Origin: a virus
Reading direction: 5' to 3' (one strand)
DNA length: 20,934 bases
Virus record (IMG/VR): IMGVR_UViG_3300032291_001756
Coordinates: 1 to 20,934 of that record
Part shown: positions 7,770 through 14,017 of the stretch, piece by piece
Layout: every line of letters starts with the position of its first letter
How positions within the stretch are numbered: position 1 is the first letter of the stretch
Translations under genes and position numbers: made by a program
The notes under the pieces: model-generated
What the model was told of the DNA's origin: nothing
Database searches by the model: none
What the model saw: only the letters and a program-made list of their open reading frames with translations

Positions 7770-8022
7770 GTTTTTTCTCACCGGGCTTATGACCGTTCCG
7801 GCTGCGGTTCTTCGAGGGGCTCTCCAGCTTGTAGCCGTCAGCGTTGGTGCCGCCCTTGGCCAGCGCCTTCTTGTGGCTCACATCCTTACCAGTGCGATCC
7901 ACACCCTTCTTGTCCAAAGCGCGACGTGCCCGCTGCCGCTCCATGCGATCTGGGTGCTCGCCGCGCTCTTTCTGTTTTTGGTACTCGTGTTTGTATGGTC
8001 TAGGAGACTTCGTATATGGCAT
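7765..8022 (-). CDS. Small basic HNH-like phage protein
   Basis: 85 residues, very rich in Lys and Arg. After a Tyr/Lys/Arg-rich start (M-P-Y-T-K-S-P-R-P-Y-K) comes R-T-G-K-D-V-S-H-K-K-A-L-A-K-G-G-T-N-A-D-G-Y-K-L-E-S-P-S-K-N. The D-V-S-H, G-G-T-N and final S-x-x-N spacing recalls the beta-beta-alpha-metal fold of HNH nucleases (D-x-x-H, G-G-x-x, N), but the fold is minimal and metal ligands are incomplete. Phage proteins of this look are sometimes annotated as HNH or as structural DNA-binding proteins. The ATG lies 5 bases after the stop of the nuclease gene upstream; the GGGGG at that stop may serve as ribosome binding site. Function is uncertain. Confidence 0.7.
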   Translation of the reverse strand: MPYTKSPRPYKHEYQKQKERGEHPDRMERQRARRALDKKGVDRTGKDVSHKKALAKGGTNADGYKLESPSKNRSRNGHKPGEKKR

Positions 8023-8027
8023 GGTTA

Positions 8028-8693
8028 TTAACCCCCGTTATGGGCACACTCTACCACAGGGCAGTACTTTCGGCATAGTCCCGATGGTCTTGGGTTCCAC
8101 ACATTTGTCTCATGCGCCTTTTCCAAGGCGGCGTACTTCATAACCCACGGCTTCCATAGCACGCCCTCGTCAGTGACGGAATAGTCCTGCTTCACGATCT
8201 CGTTGGCGATGGTAAACAGCAGCGCGCCCTTAGCCTTCTTCACCTGCGGGAAGTGCTTAAATACCGACAGGGCCATAAGCTGAAGCTGCCCAACGTCGGC
8301 ATACTTCGAACTCTTACCAGTCTTGTAGTCGATGATGCGAGCCGTATCCCCGTTGATAACCAACAAGTCCACGATACCGCGGAACCACACGTTCTTGGCG
8401 AAGAAGTCGCACGGCTCAAGGTCAGCGGTTAGGCCCATCTTGAGTTCGCAGTGCTTCTCCCCCGGCATGGCAGCGAGCTTCTCCATAGCGGCCTGCATGA
8501 ACGAGAACTGCGGCGGCAGTGGCTTGCCGTCACGAATATATTCTTCGCATGCCTTGTGAAACTCGGTGCCATATCTGGTTGCATCGGTCTCTTGGAATGG
8601 GAACTCTTTGAGCACGTTCACGTGGTAATACTGCTTCGGACACGTCTCAAAAGCCTTCATCCTACTAAAAGACCATGCACCTGCACTGCTCAT
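8028..8693 (-). CDS. PD-(D/E)XK nuclease, RecB/Cas4-like with Fe-S cysteines
   Basis: 221 residues. It begins with the S-x-S-x-x-x-x-F-x-x-C-P motif of the PDDEXK_1 family (Cys18). The nuclease core is visible: His46 in Y-G-T-E-F-H, Asp109 in G-I-V-D-L-L, Asp122 and Lys124 in I-I-D-Y-K-T-G, and Gln136 in G-Q-L-Q-L. Cys207, Cys211 and Cys216 at the C-terminus together with Cys18 match the one-plus-three cysteine pattern that holds a 4Fe-4S cluster in Cas4, AddB and related exonucleases. It probably resects DNA ends during phage recombination or degrades host DNA. No CRISPR genes are nearby, so a Cas4 role in adaptation is not supported. The ATG overlaps the DNA polymerase stop as ATGA, so translation is likely coupled. 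Confidence 0.9.
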   Translation of the reverse strand: MSSAGAWSFSRMKAFETCPKQYYHVNVLKEFPFQETDATRYGTEFHKACEEYIRDGKPLPPQFSFMQAAMEKLAAMPGEKHCELKMGLTADLEPCDFFAKNVWFRGIVDLLVINGDTARIIDYKTGKSSKYADVGQLQLMALSVFKHFPQVKKAKGALLFTIANEIVKQDYSVTDEGVLWKPWVMKYAALEKAHETNVWNPRPSGLCRKYCPVVECAHNGG

Positions 8694-11407
8694 TCCGTCT
8701 CTCCATAATTTTTTCCAATACCTGCTTCACAGTCGACGGGTAGGCCATCGGCCCATGTTGGAACCCAACGCATACACTCTTCGACATAGGCTTTGCAGGT
8801 TTCAGCCTCATCGTCAGGCACACAGCATACAATGCTGTCATGGACTGTCAATACTACGCGGTACTTCTTACTAATTCGCAGCATTTGTTCGCCGATGATA
8901 AGTCTGGCCAGTGCCTGCGTTACGTTCTCGACCACCTTCCCGCCGTAGATACGGGTGCGGCCGATGCGGGTTTTGTAGGAATATTCCATCCCGCCTTTCT
9001 CGTTCTCGGCCTCTTCCAGCTCGTCGTAGCGGATCAGCAGACCATTGGGCAGTATGATGCCGGGGGCGTGTGGGTCTACGCCTAGCACCCCGTCTTTACC
9101 GAACGGCATGGCGTCTCCGCGCACCATGTATCGCAGCATGATACCCGCCTGCTTCCACATGTTAGAGATCATGTCGTTTGTTTCGCGGTAGATACTGATG
9201 ATCTTGGCGGCTTCGTTTTTGGTGATCTCCACCCCAGAGTTCTTGAGGGCCAGCTGAAACTTATCGCCACCCATGCCGTAACCGCAGTTATGCACGATGA
9301 TTGGCCCGGCAGTAGTCGCAACTGTGTATCTGTTCTTCGGCCCGGCGAAGGCGATGTCGTAGGTCATCAAGTTCTGCTTGCAGTGCGGCGACAGTTCGAC
9401 GGTTGGCGTGGTTTTGCAGTTTGGTAGCAAACCGCAGATTGCCCGGCTCATACCCCTTATTATTGTCGATACGGTCGATATCGCGCGTCGGGTCATCCCA
9501 TCCATCCAGTGTGAGCAGATACCGTAGGAACTCTGCGCGATCTGCGCGCCATGAGGCGTGTACAACAATACCTCGCCCCCCATAGTGGTGGTAAGCGGCG
9601 TTAGTTTTGGTGTGGCAGCGCGACAAACACGAAGAAATCCGGTTAAGGAGCCGCTCGCGGTGGGCGTCATCAGGAAGTACGCTGCGGTACTTAAGCCAGC
9701 GTTTTCGATTAGCCGCACGTTTTGCGCACGTGTTGCAACGCGTTGTACGGCCCGCTTTGAGGTTTGCGCGGTCCACCATGCCTTCCCAGCCGCAAGTACA
9801 GCGGACAATGGGATGCCATCCTGATTTAGGTTTTGGCTCCCAACGTAGGATTTCAAGGTCGCCAAACGTAGCGCCGATTGGAAAAGGGAAGGGTTCGTAG
9901 TTACCTCGGACCACTCCCGCCACCCATGTTCCGTTAGTATTTCGTGGTCCGCTGTGGCGGCTACCGCTGCCATACGTATTGTCGGTTTTACCCCCTGCGC
10001 GACCACACCCTGATGTGTTACCCATGCGTCCCCATCCCATACTTTATCCGTAATCGTAACCTGTATAATAGGGATATACCCACGGTCCGTCAAGACTAGG
10101 GTATCCCCAGCGAAACAGCCGAGCACTGTCGTCTTACCGACAAAGCGCTCGCCAGCGGTTATGTCCATCACCCCTTTATTATAGATACGCGACGCCATTA
10201 TCTTATACGGGTCGTACTCCATATCCTCCTTTTTTACCCCTGCGGCTACCTCTGCATTATTTTTTGCAAATATGTCTACAACGTCGTCCTGACCAGCCAG
10301 CCACGCCAGCATACGCGCTTCAATCTGTGCAGAGTCTGCCTCGACGATGCTGTAGCCATCTGGTGCTACGATACACTTCTTGAGTGCCTTGGCGTTAGGG
10401 CCCCGACTAGGGAGGTTCTGCAGATTGATCTTATCATCCCCGCCCCAGCGGCCCGTGTGGGCCGCGTAGTAGCGCACGGGTACAGGCAGTATGCCCCGCC
10501 CCGATATGTCGATGAAGCGCTGTGTGCGGGTCTCCTCTAGCGTGGACTTCACTCCTAGCCGTGCGGCAGCCAGCGTCTGCACCTGTGGGTCATAGTGATC
10601 CAGCAGGTCTTTCATACCCTGATCGGTCTTAGCCAGCGCGTAGGTCATTTTCCCCGTGGTAGGGCTGATCTTCATGGGGCACGGGACGCCCAGATTACCT
10701 AGCAGCGTAGCAAACTTGGGGTTCGACATGAGGTCGGACTTGTCCTCTAGGCCAGCGGACTTGAGCAGGTCTCCCTTCATAAGCTGCGTCTTCGCTAGGT
10801 GCGCTTCTAGACGCTCTCGGTCGAGCCCAAGCGTGGGCTCCGTAAACATACGCAGGGTCAGGTCGATCAGCTTGAGTTCGGACTTAGGGAAGCCCCGTGA
10901 CAGCATGATGTTGAAGATTTCGTAGGTCAGGTCTACGTCATTTATGCAGTACTGGCCGTAGGCCGACAGCTCCTCAAACGAGAAGTCGCTACGCCTCTTG
11001 CCCTTGGCATCAAGCACCTCGTTGCCCTTCTCCCCCACCCCGTAGTTTTGGGCGAGGGTTTTCAGGCTAGCGCTCTTCTCAACCCCGTGGATGGCACGGG
11101 CCATGCAGAGGGTATCAAACAGAACCTTGGGACGGATACCGAACCGCCACGATAGAATTGCACCGTCAAACATCATGTTGTGTGCCAGTACCGCGGAGTT
11201 GGCCCAGTTATACTGGGCCAAGAACTCCTTAGTGCGGCCGTGAGTGCCGCTGAACCATTCGGTGGTGCCCGCGTTGACCTTCACCCCCACCCCAATGACT
11301 TGGAAGCGGGGGTCACGAACATACTCTTCCGTGGTTATCTTGGACAGCGAGTAGTCCTTGTCGTAGTAGGTCTCAAAGTCGACGGTTAGAATATCCATGC
11401 CACTCAC
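8690..11407 (-). CDS. Family A DNA polymerase with 3'-5' exonuclease domain, interrupted by an intein
   Basis: 905 residues as read; 628 after intein removal. The N-terminus is a DnaQ-fold exonuclease: T-V-D-F-E-T (Asp10, Glu12), H-N-x-x-F-D (Asp81) and Y-C-I-N-D-V-D (Tyr153, Asp157). The polymerase part has motif A E-A-D-S-A-Q-I-E (Asp358, Glu363), motif B starting at Arg421/Lys425 and continuing after the intein as G-Y-G (709-711), and motif C V-H-D-S (His856, Asp857). The intein (431-707) cuts motif B, so the enzyme cannot be active before splicing. Coordinates use a GTG that overlaps the upstream stop as GTGA; the ATG three codons later (11398) is equally plausible. The stop overlaps the nuclease gene. 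This is the replicative polymerase of the phage. Confidence 0.95.
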   Translation of the reverse strand: MSGMDILTVDFETYYDKDYSLSKITTEEYVRDPRFQVIGVGVKVNAGTTEWFSGTHGRTKEFLAQYNWANSAVLAHNMMFDGAILSWRFGIRPKVLFDTLCMARAIHGVEKSASLKTLAQNYGVGEKGNEVLDAKGKRRSDFSFEELSAYGQYCINDVDLTYEIFNIMLSRGFPKSELKLIDLTLRMFTEPTLGLDRERLEAHLAKTQLMKGDLLKSAGLEDKSDLMSNPKFATLLGNLGVPCPMKISPTTGKMTYALAKTDQGMKDLLDHYDPQVQTLAAARLGVKSTLEETRTQRFIDISGRGILPVPVRYYAAHTGRWGGDDKINLQNLPSRGPNAKALKKCIVAPDGYSIVEADSAQIEARMLAWLAGQDDVVDIFAKNNAEVAAGVKKEDMEYDPYKIMASRIYNKGVMDITAGERFVGKTTVLGCFAGDTLVLTDRGYIPIIQVTITDKVWDGDAWVTHQGVVAQGVKPTIRMAAVAATADHEILTEHGWREWSEVTTNPSLFQSALRLATLKSYVGSQNLNQDGIPLSAVLAAGKAWWTAQTSKRAVQRVATRAQNVRLIENAGLSTAAYFLMTPTASGSLTGFLRVCRAATPKLTPLTTTMGGEVLLYTPHGAQIAQSSYGICSHWMDGMTRRAISTVSTIIRGMSRAICGLLPNCKTTPTVELSPHCKQNLMTYDIAFAGPKNRYTVATTAGPIIVHNCGYGMGGDKFQLALKNSGVEITKNEAAKIISIYRETNDMISNMWKQAGIMLRYMVRGDAMPFGKDGVLGVDPHAPGIILPNGLLIRYDELEEAENEKGGMEYSYKTRIGRTRIYGGKVVENVTQALARLIIGEQMLRISKKYRVVLTVHDSIVCCVPDDEAETCKAYVEECMRWVPTWADGLPVDCEAGIGKNYGETE
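9288..10040 (-). CDS. HNH homing endonuclease encoded out of frame inside the polymerase intein
   Basis: 250 residues on the same strand as the polymerase but in a different frame (offset 2). A Cys4 zinc ribbon (Cys81, Cys83, Cys102, Cys105) follows a G-A-T-F-G-D-L-E-I-L start that is usual for phage HNH proteins. The endonuclease core is unmistakable: Y-H-H-Y-G-G-R-G-I (150-158), a following Trp, then D-I-D-R-I-D-N-N-K-G-Y-E-P-G-N-L-R-F-A-T (187-206) and Q-N-H-A-N-R-R. A Lys/Arg/Glu-rich helix ends the protein. The core (about 9396-9800) lies between the two Hint halves; the ends overlap Hint coding sequence. A TAA two codons before the ATG blocks read-in, and the TAA stop is made from the last bases of the intein His and Asn codons. 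A strong promoter candidate lies just upstream; the ribosome binding site is weak. Confidence 0.85.
   Translation of the reverse strand: MGWGRMGNTSGCGRAGGKTDNTYGSGSRHSGPRNTNGTWVAGVVRGNYEPFPFPIGATFGDLEILRWEPKPKSGWHPIVRCTCGWEGMVDRANLKAGRTTRCNTCAKRAANRKRWLKYRSVLPDDAHRERLLNRISSCLSRCHTKTNAAYHHYGGRGIVVHASWRADRAEFLRYLLTLDGWDDPTRDIDRIDNNKGYEPGNLRFATKLQNHANRRTVAALQAELDDLRHRLRRAEEQIHSCDYCRANHRA
10065..10093 (-). promoter_or_regulatory. Near-consensus sigma70 promoter inside the intein, upstream of the HNH gene
   Basis: On the minus strand TTGACG (10093-10088), a spacer of exactly 17 bases, and TATTAT (10070-10065) match the bacterial consensus at 10 of 12 positions. The predicted start near 10058 leaves an 18-base leader before the HNH ATG at 10040. 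The same bases encode intein block A residues (L-T at the -35 box, P-I-I at the -10 box), so protein and promoter share sequence. Confidence 0.65.
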
Positions 11408-11937
11408 AAGAACACGCCGCCCGCTGCACGGTTAATTTCGATCAGGTGCAATGCTTGCGACTTTGCGTCGTCCAAAGCATTATGGTGCGTGCCTACGCGC
11501 TCCATCTTTACGGATTGATATGCTTGCTTGACTGTTCGGTAGCATCTGTCTAGCCAAAATGGCCAAGAGGCCAAACTAAGTCGTTTGCAGGATCGGTGGA
11601 TAATTACATTGTCGAATGTAGCCCCGTTACCCCACACGCCTTGCAGTGGCGCACCCTCTGTGATGAGGAAGCCGGTAAAGTTACGCAGTGCTAGTTCTAG
11701 TCCAACACCAGCATCCTCGCCATCTTCTAAAGCGGCGCGTGCTGCTGCATCCTGCCGCAGCCACCACATAACAGTGCTAGCATCCATAACCGCACCACTA
11801 TCCACTGCGCTTTCAAGTGTGCAGGGCGTGTAAAACTCCTTGTGGATACCCATAGCGTCAAAGGCTACAGCGCCGATGGAAAGGATCGGTGCTTCTGGCC
11901 CGTTACCCATAGTCTCAATATCAACCATAATGTGCAT
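11404..11937 (-). CDS. DnaQ-like 3'-5' exonuclease (DEDDh type)
   Basis: 177 residues. Exo I is M-V-D-I-E-T-M-G (Asp6, Glu8); Exo II is G-N-G-A-T-F-D-N (Asp109); Exo III is T-H-H-N-A-L-D-D-A (His141/142, Asp146), the DEDDh order. The I-E-T-M-G and V-W-G-N-G segments are close to the phage 3'-5' exoribonuclease/Rv2179c-like group, so it may act on RNA or on DNA ends. It precedes the polymerase and its stop overlaps the GTG of that gene. Because the polymerase keeps its own exonuclease motifs, this enzyme is an extra activity and not the missing proofreader. The ATG at 11937 has GGGAGAACGAAA upstream. Confidence 0.9.
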   Translation of the reverse strand: MHIMVDIETMGNGPEAPILSIGAVAFDAMGIHKEFYTPCTLESAVDSGAVMDASTVMWWLRQDAAARAALEDGEDAGVGLELALRNFTGFLITEGAPLQGVWGNGATFDNVIIHRSCKRLSLASWPFWLDRCYRTVKQAYQSVKMERVGTHHNALDDAKSQALHLIEINRAAGGVFL

Positions 11938-11951
11938 TTTCGTTCTCCCTG

Positions 11952-12545
11952 TTATTCGTCGTTCAGTGGTGTATCGAGGTGCTCGTAGAACACGTTCACG
12001 TTCTTGGCGTAGTAGACTGTGCTGGCGATCTGTTGATCCCCACTTGCATAGACTTTCAGCGCGGCTACTTCCCCGTTCTTGTGCATAGTGCTTAGGCGCC
12101 CGCCTACCTTCTGGATGAGGTCAGGGATGCCGGAGAGTGGAATGCTCTGTTTTGCGATAGCCTGCGTCAGCTCTTGCACTGTCCACGGGCGGAGTTGCTC
12201 CAGAACCGAGGTGAACACCCCAACGAAATCGGTAGGATGCGCCTTTGTGGGCGCTGGAGTGTTAGGTACATCCCTAACAACATCGGCCACACGGGATAGG
12301 ACTTCGACGCGCACTGCGCGCCAGCGTGATGGGTGGTGCTTGGTATGTTCGGAGGCGTAGTTGTCTGTAGCCCATACACGCAGGGTATCGCCCACCTCTA
12401 GCGCGTGGCGCTGCACATCCACGACGGATAGGAATACTTGCTCGTTGTCTGGTGTAATTGCGAAGCCTAGGCCCGCCCGAGCAGTGAAGTTGTAGGTGGC
12501 TTCCAGTTGTTGCAGTTCCGTTGGTTTGAAATAGTTCATGGTCAT
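11952..12545 (-). CDS. Probable OB-fold plus winged-helix nucleic-acid-binding protein
   Basis: 197 residues, not assigned to a family with certainty. Residues 18-86 look like a cold-shock-type OB fold: F-T-A-R-A-G-L-G-F-A-I, then V-F-L-S-V-V-D-V near 37-44, V-G-D-T-L-R-V near 51-57, and a final strand W-R-A-V-R-V-E-V. A Pro/Thr linker follows. Residues 119-175 look like a winged helix: W-T-V-Q-E-L-T-Q-A-I, a second helix, G-G-R-L-S-T-M-H-K-N-G-E-V as recognition helix and turn, then a strand-rich wing. The combination suggests binding to DNA or RNA next to the polymerase. The start overlaps the stop of the upstream gene as ATGA. One copy of the 18-bp dyad lies inside the linker coding region. 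Confidence 0.72.
   Translation of the reverse strand: MTMNYFKPTELQQLEATYNFTARAGLGFAITPDNEQVFLSVVDVQRHALEVGDTLRVWATDNYASEHTKHHPSRWRAVRVEVLSRVADVVRDVPNTPAPTKAHPTDFVGVFTSVLEQLRPWTVQELTQAIAKQSIPLSGIPDLIQKVGGRLSTMHKNGEVAALKVYASGDQQIASTVYYAKNVNVFYEHLDTPLNDE
12261..12278. repeat. Dispersed 18-bp dyad, copy C (GTTAGG-N6-CCTAAC)
   Basis: GTTAGG, spacer TACATC, CCTAAC, inside the coding region for the linker between the OB-like and winged-helix-like parts of the upstream-encoded protein. Same length and spacing as copies A, B and D. Confidence 0.75.
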
Positions 12546-13090
12546 TCCTTGTCCTTAGTACTTAAAATTTCACGGCACTCTCCGGCAATGGCGGAGTAGG
12601 CAGATGCGTCAGTATAGTTGTCTGGGTGGTATCCTTCCTGAAATGATCTGGTCATCTTCACCAATACCATCATCCACGCAACATCTTCGGCATCGAGCTT
12701 TACGATGCGTTTGTCCGTGCGCTTTAACTTATACTTCGTATTGATGTAGGCGTTCCACAGTTCTGCGCAGTCGGTTAGATTGTTGATGGGTGGGCCGTAG
12801 GCTTTGTTTCTGTCCCCGCTCGTAAGGCTGATTGCCGTCTCTAGGGTCTTTACCCGTGTCGGTTTCGCTTGCGTGCTTGCCGAAACATACAAAATATCAT
12901 CGTCAACCCATTCCTCTTGCGCTGATTTCGCGCTGGCAAGAATTACTTCTATCGGGGTGCCTACACGGTCAAGGCACGATTGTGCTAGTTCGAGGGATAC
13001 TGCACAGGCGGTCGCTATATCGCCAGCTTCAGCAGAGGGGTGCGCTAGCAGAAACCGCCACACACGTTCTTCTTCAATAGACATTGTCAT
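12542..13090 (-). CDS. DUF6378-type phage protein with N-terminal winged helix
   Basis: 182 residues. Residues 6-48 look like a short winged helix (E-R-V-W-R-F-L-L-A-H-P-S, then D-I-A-T-A-C-A-V-S). From about 83 the sequence matches the DUF6378 pattern as I recall it: T-S-G-D-R-N-K-A-Y-G-P-P-I-N-N, L-W-N-A-Y-I, D-A-E-D-V-A-W-M-M-V-L-V-K-M-T-R, then D-N-Y-T-D-A-S-A-Y-S-A-I-A-G-E. The acidic D-A-E-D-V and the H-P-D-N-Y-T-D segments resemble the helical MazG-like or HD-like nucleotide-hydrolase world, which suggests a nucleotide-related role without proving it. GGAGATAAGG precedes the ATG. The 65-base gap upstream is one of the largest in the array and shows no convincing promoter. Confidence 0.8.
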   Translation of the reverse strand: MTMSIEEERVWRFLLAHPSAEAGDIATACAVSLELAQSCLDRVGTPIEVILASAKSAQEEWVDDDILYVSASTQAKPTRVKTLETAISLTSGDRNKAYGPPINNLTDCAELWNAYINTKYKLKRTDKRIVKLDAEDVAWMMVLVKMTRSFQEGYHPDNYTDASAYSAIAGECREILSTKDKE

Positions 13091-13155
13091 CCTTATCTCC
13101 TTTATCGTTAGTTAGTGCTGCTTAGCATTATTTGCAACCGCTTCATAGCATATTT

Positions 13156-13653
13156 TTACTTTCCGGACATGATGCCCTCTACGGGGCGGTCGGGTTGGTT
13201 CTGATACTTTCCATCGTACGATGCTCTTTCGATTGTCTCGTGAAAGATCACCTGCGCGATGCCCGCACCGGCTGGAATGTGCAGCCGCTCACGTCCATGA
13301 TATACTAGTTCCAAGGTCAAGAATCCGCACCATCCCGGTTCGATAACCGTGTTGAAGACCGACAAGCCCTTGCGCGCCCACGTAGACTTGTCATGGACAA
13401 TGCCAACCAGATTTGACGGCATCTGGAACTCTTCGATGGCGCTGGCTAGGGTGAAGTTGTCCGTAGCTGTGTGTATTCCATCCACCCATACGCCACCACC
13501 GTTCCAGCTATTCCCGAACACAATATCCTGCTTGATGCGGATGTCATACCCCGCCTCGGACAGGCCGAAAGAAACGCCGTGTTCGCGGTGCTTCTCGGTG
13601 ATCATATCCTTGATCGGGGCGCGATATAAAAGATGTGAGCCGTTGACGATCAT
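13156..13653 (-). CDS. dCTP deaminase / dUTPase-family enzyme
   Basis: 165 residues, close to the usual length. Conserved pieces are G-L-S-E-A-G-Y-D-I-R-I (30-40), D-K-S-T-W-A-R-K-G-L (88-97) with Arg94 at the position of the catalytic Arg of E. coli Dcd, P-G-W-C-G-F-L-T-L-E-L (106-116) with Glu115 at the position of the catalytic Glu, and A-G-A-G-I-A-Q-V-I-F then Y-D-G-K-Y-Q-N-Q at the substrate-contacting C-terminus. It would convert dCTP to dUTP, or directly to dUMP if bifunctional, feeding dTTP synthesis during replication. The ATG overlaps the stop of the 55-aa gene. Retention of the catalytic Glu argues for a deaminase rather than a plain dUTPase. Confidence 0.9.
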   Translation of the reverse strand: MIVNGSHLLYRAPIKDMITEKHREHGVSFGLSEAGYDIRIKQDIVFGNSWNGGGVWVDGIHTATDNFTLASAIEEFQMPSNLVGIVHDKSTWARKGLSVFNTVIEPGWCGFLTLELVYHGRERLHIPAGAGIAQVIFHETIERASYDGKYQNQPDRPVEGIMSGK

Positions 13654-13817
13654 TCTTCATTCTCCAATATCTTCAGGGCAGCCAGCACCTTGTTGACGTT
13701 GTATTCCCAATCTTCTGCCATTGTATCACACGCCTCGCATTCTGTGCCGCACCTTTCCTGCGGCTCGTCGTACAGTTCTCTCGCAACCTTCCGCGCATGT
13801 TCTATGGTGAACTTCAT
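13650..13817 (-). CDS. Small protein with a Cys cluster (55 aa), unknown
   Basis: A 55-residue protein starting M-K-F-T-I-E-H-A-R-K. Its ATG overlaps the stop of the membrane protein gene upstream and its TGA overlaps the dCTP deaminase ATG, both as ATGA, so it fills a gap of 160 bases exactly. The centre has R-C-G-T-E-C-E-A-C-D (Cys23, Cys27, Cys30), possibly a metal site, between two helices; the end is K-V-L-A-A-L-K-I-L-E-N-E-E. I recognise no family. The perfect fit between its neighbours makes it very likely real. Confidence 0.75.
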   Translation of the reverse strand: MKFTIEHARKVARELYDEPQERCGTECEACDTMAEDWEYNVNKVLAALKILENEE

Positions 13818-14017
13818 TCTTTATCCCCAAGCAGAATGATCGTAATGGCCGCAACGGGCCAGAACAAGATAACCAACATCGAAACGGCCCTAACGGAATC
13901 CTCATCTAGGTCAGGTAGCGTCTCTTCAACAGACTCCTCAAGGTATTCGAAGTCGTCCACAAGGTAAAACAGGGGGATGGCGTATAGCGCCATCGTAGCC
14001 AACATCCAGATATTCAT
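13814..14017 (-). CDS. Small two-helix membrane protein (67 aa)
   Basis: Two hydrophobic segments (about residues 2-19 and 45-62) flank a strongly acidic loop with many Glu and Asp residues (D-D-F-E-Y-L-E-E-S-V-E-E-T-L-P-D). The last residues are G-D-K-E. It resembles a holin-like or small inner-membrane protein in topology, but its position in an early or replication array argues against a lysis role. Start and stop both overlap neighbouring genes as ATGA. No family recognised. Confidence 0.72.
   Translation of the reverse strand: MNIWMLATMALYAIPLFYLVDDFEYLEESVEETLPDLDEDSVRAVSMLVILFWPVAAITIILLGDKE

Larger units (their letters stand above)
9287..10117 (-). mobile_element. Intein in DNA polymerase motif B (277 aa, Hint fold)
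   Basis: The intein runs from Cys431 to Asn707 of the polymerase frame. Block A is C-F-A-G-D-T-L-V-L-T-D-R-G-Y; block B is T-A-D-H-E-I-L-T (485-492) with its conserved Thr and His; the end has Y-D-I-A-F-A-G-P-K-N-R-Y-T-V and I-I-V-H-N, followed by Cys708 as first C-extein residue. All residues needed for standard Cys-type splicing are present (Cys1, block B His, penultimate His, terminal Asn, +1 Cys). Between about residues 505 and 680 the polymerase frame has no endonuclease motif and is Thr/Ala/Ser/Arg rich, because this DNA encodes an HNH endonuclease in another frame. Insertion in the most conserved polymerase motif is typical of mobile inteins. Confidence 0.92.

Noticed and set aside
7752-7776. 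The dyad at 7752-7769 as terminator for the nuclease and polymerase operon
   Set aside because: The T-tract lies on the plus strand, whereas all nearby genes are on the minus strand.
9403-9900. Several plus-strand frames opposite the intein
   Set aside because: They are antisense to both the intein and the HNH gene and show no motifs.
9287-10117. Group I or II intron instead of an intein in the polymerase gene
   Set aside because: The polymerase frame stays open through the whole insert and shows Hint blocks A, B and the C-terminal His-Asn plus Cys, which a self-splicing RNA would not need.
10040-10117. Programmed frameshift from the polymerase frame into the HNH frame
   Set aside because: A TAA two codons before the HNH ATG closes that frame, and I see no slippery sequence after it; independent initiation is simpler.
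13091-13155. Promoter in the 65-base gap before the DUF6378 gene
   Set aside because: A TTGCAA box is present but no acceptable -10 box lies 16-18 bases downstream.
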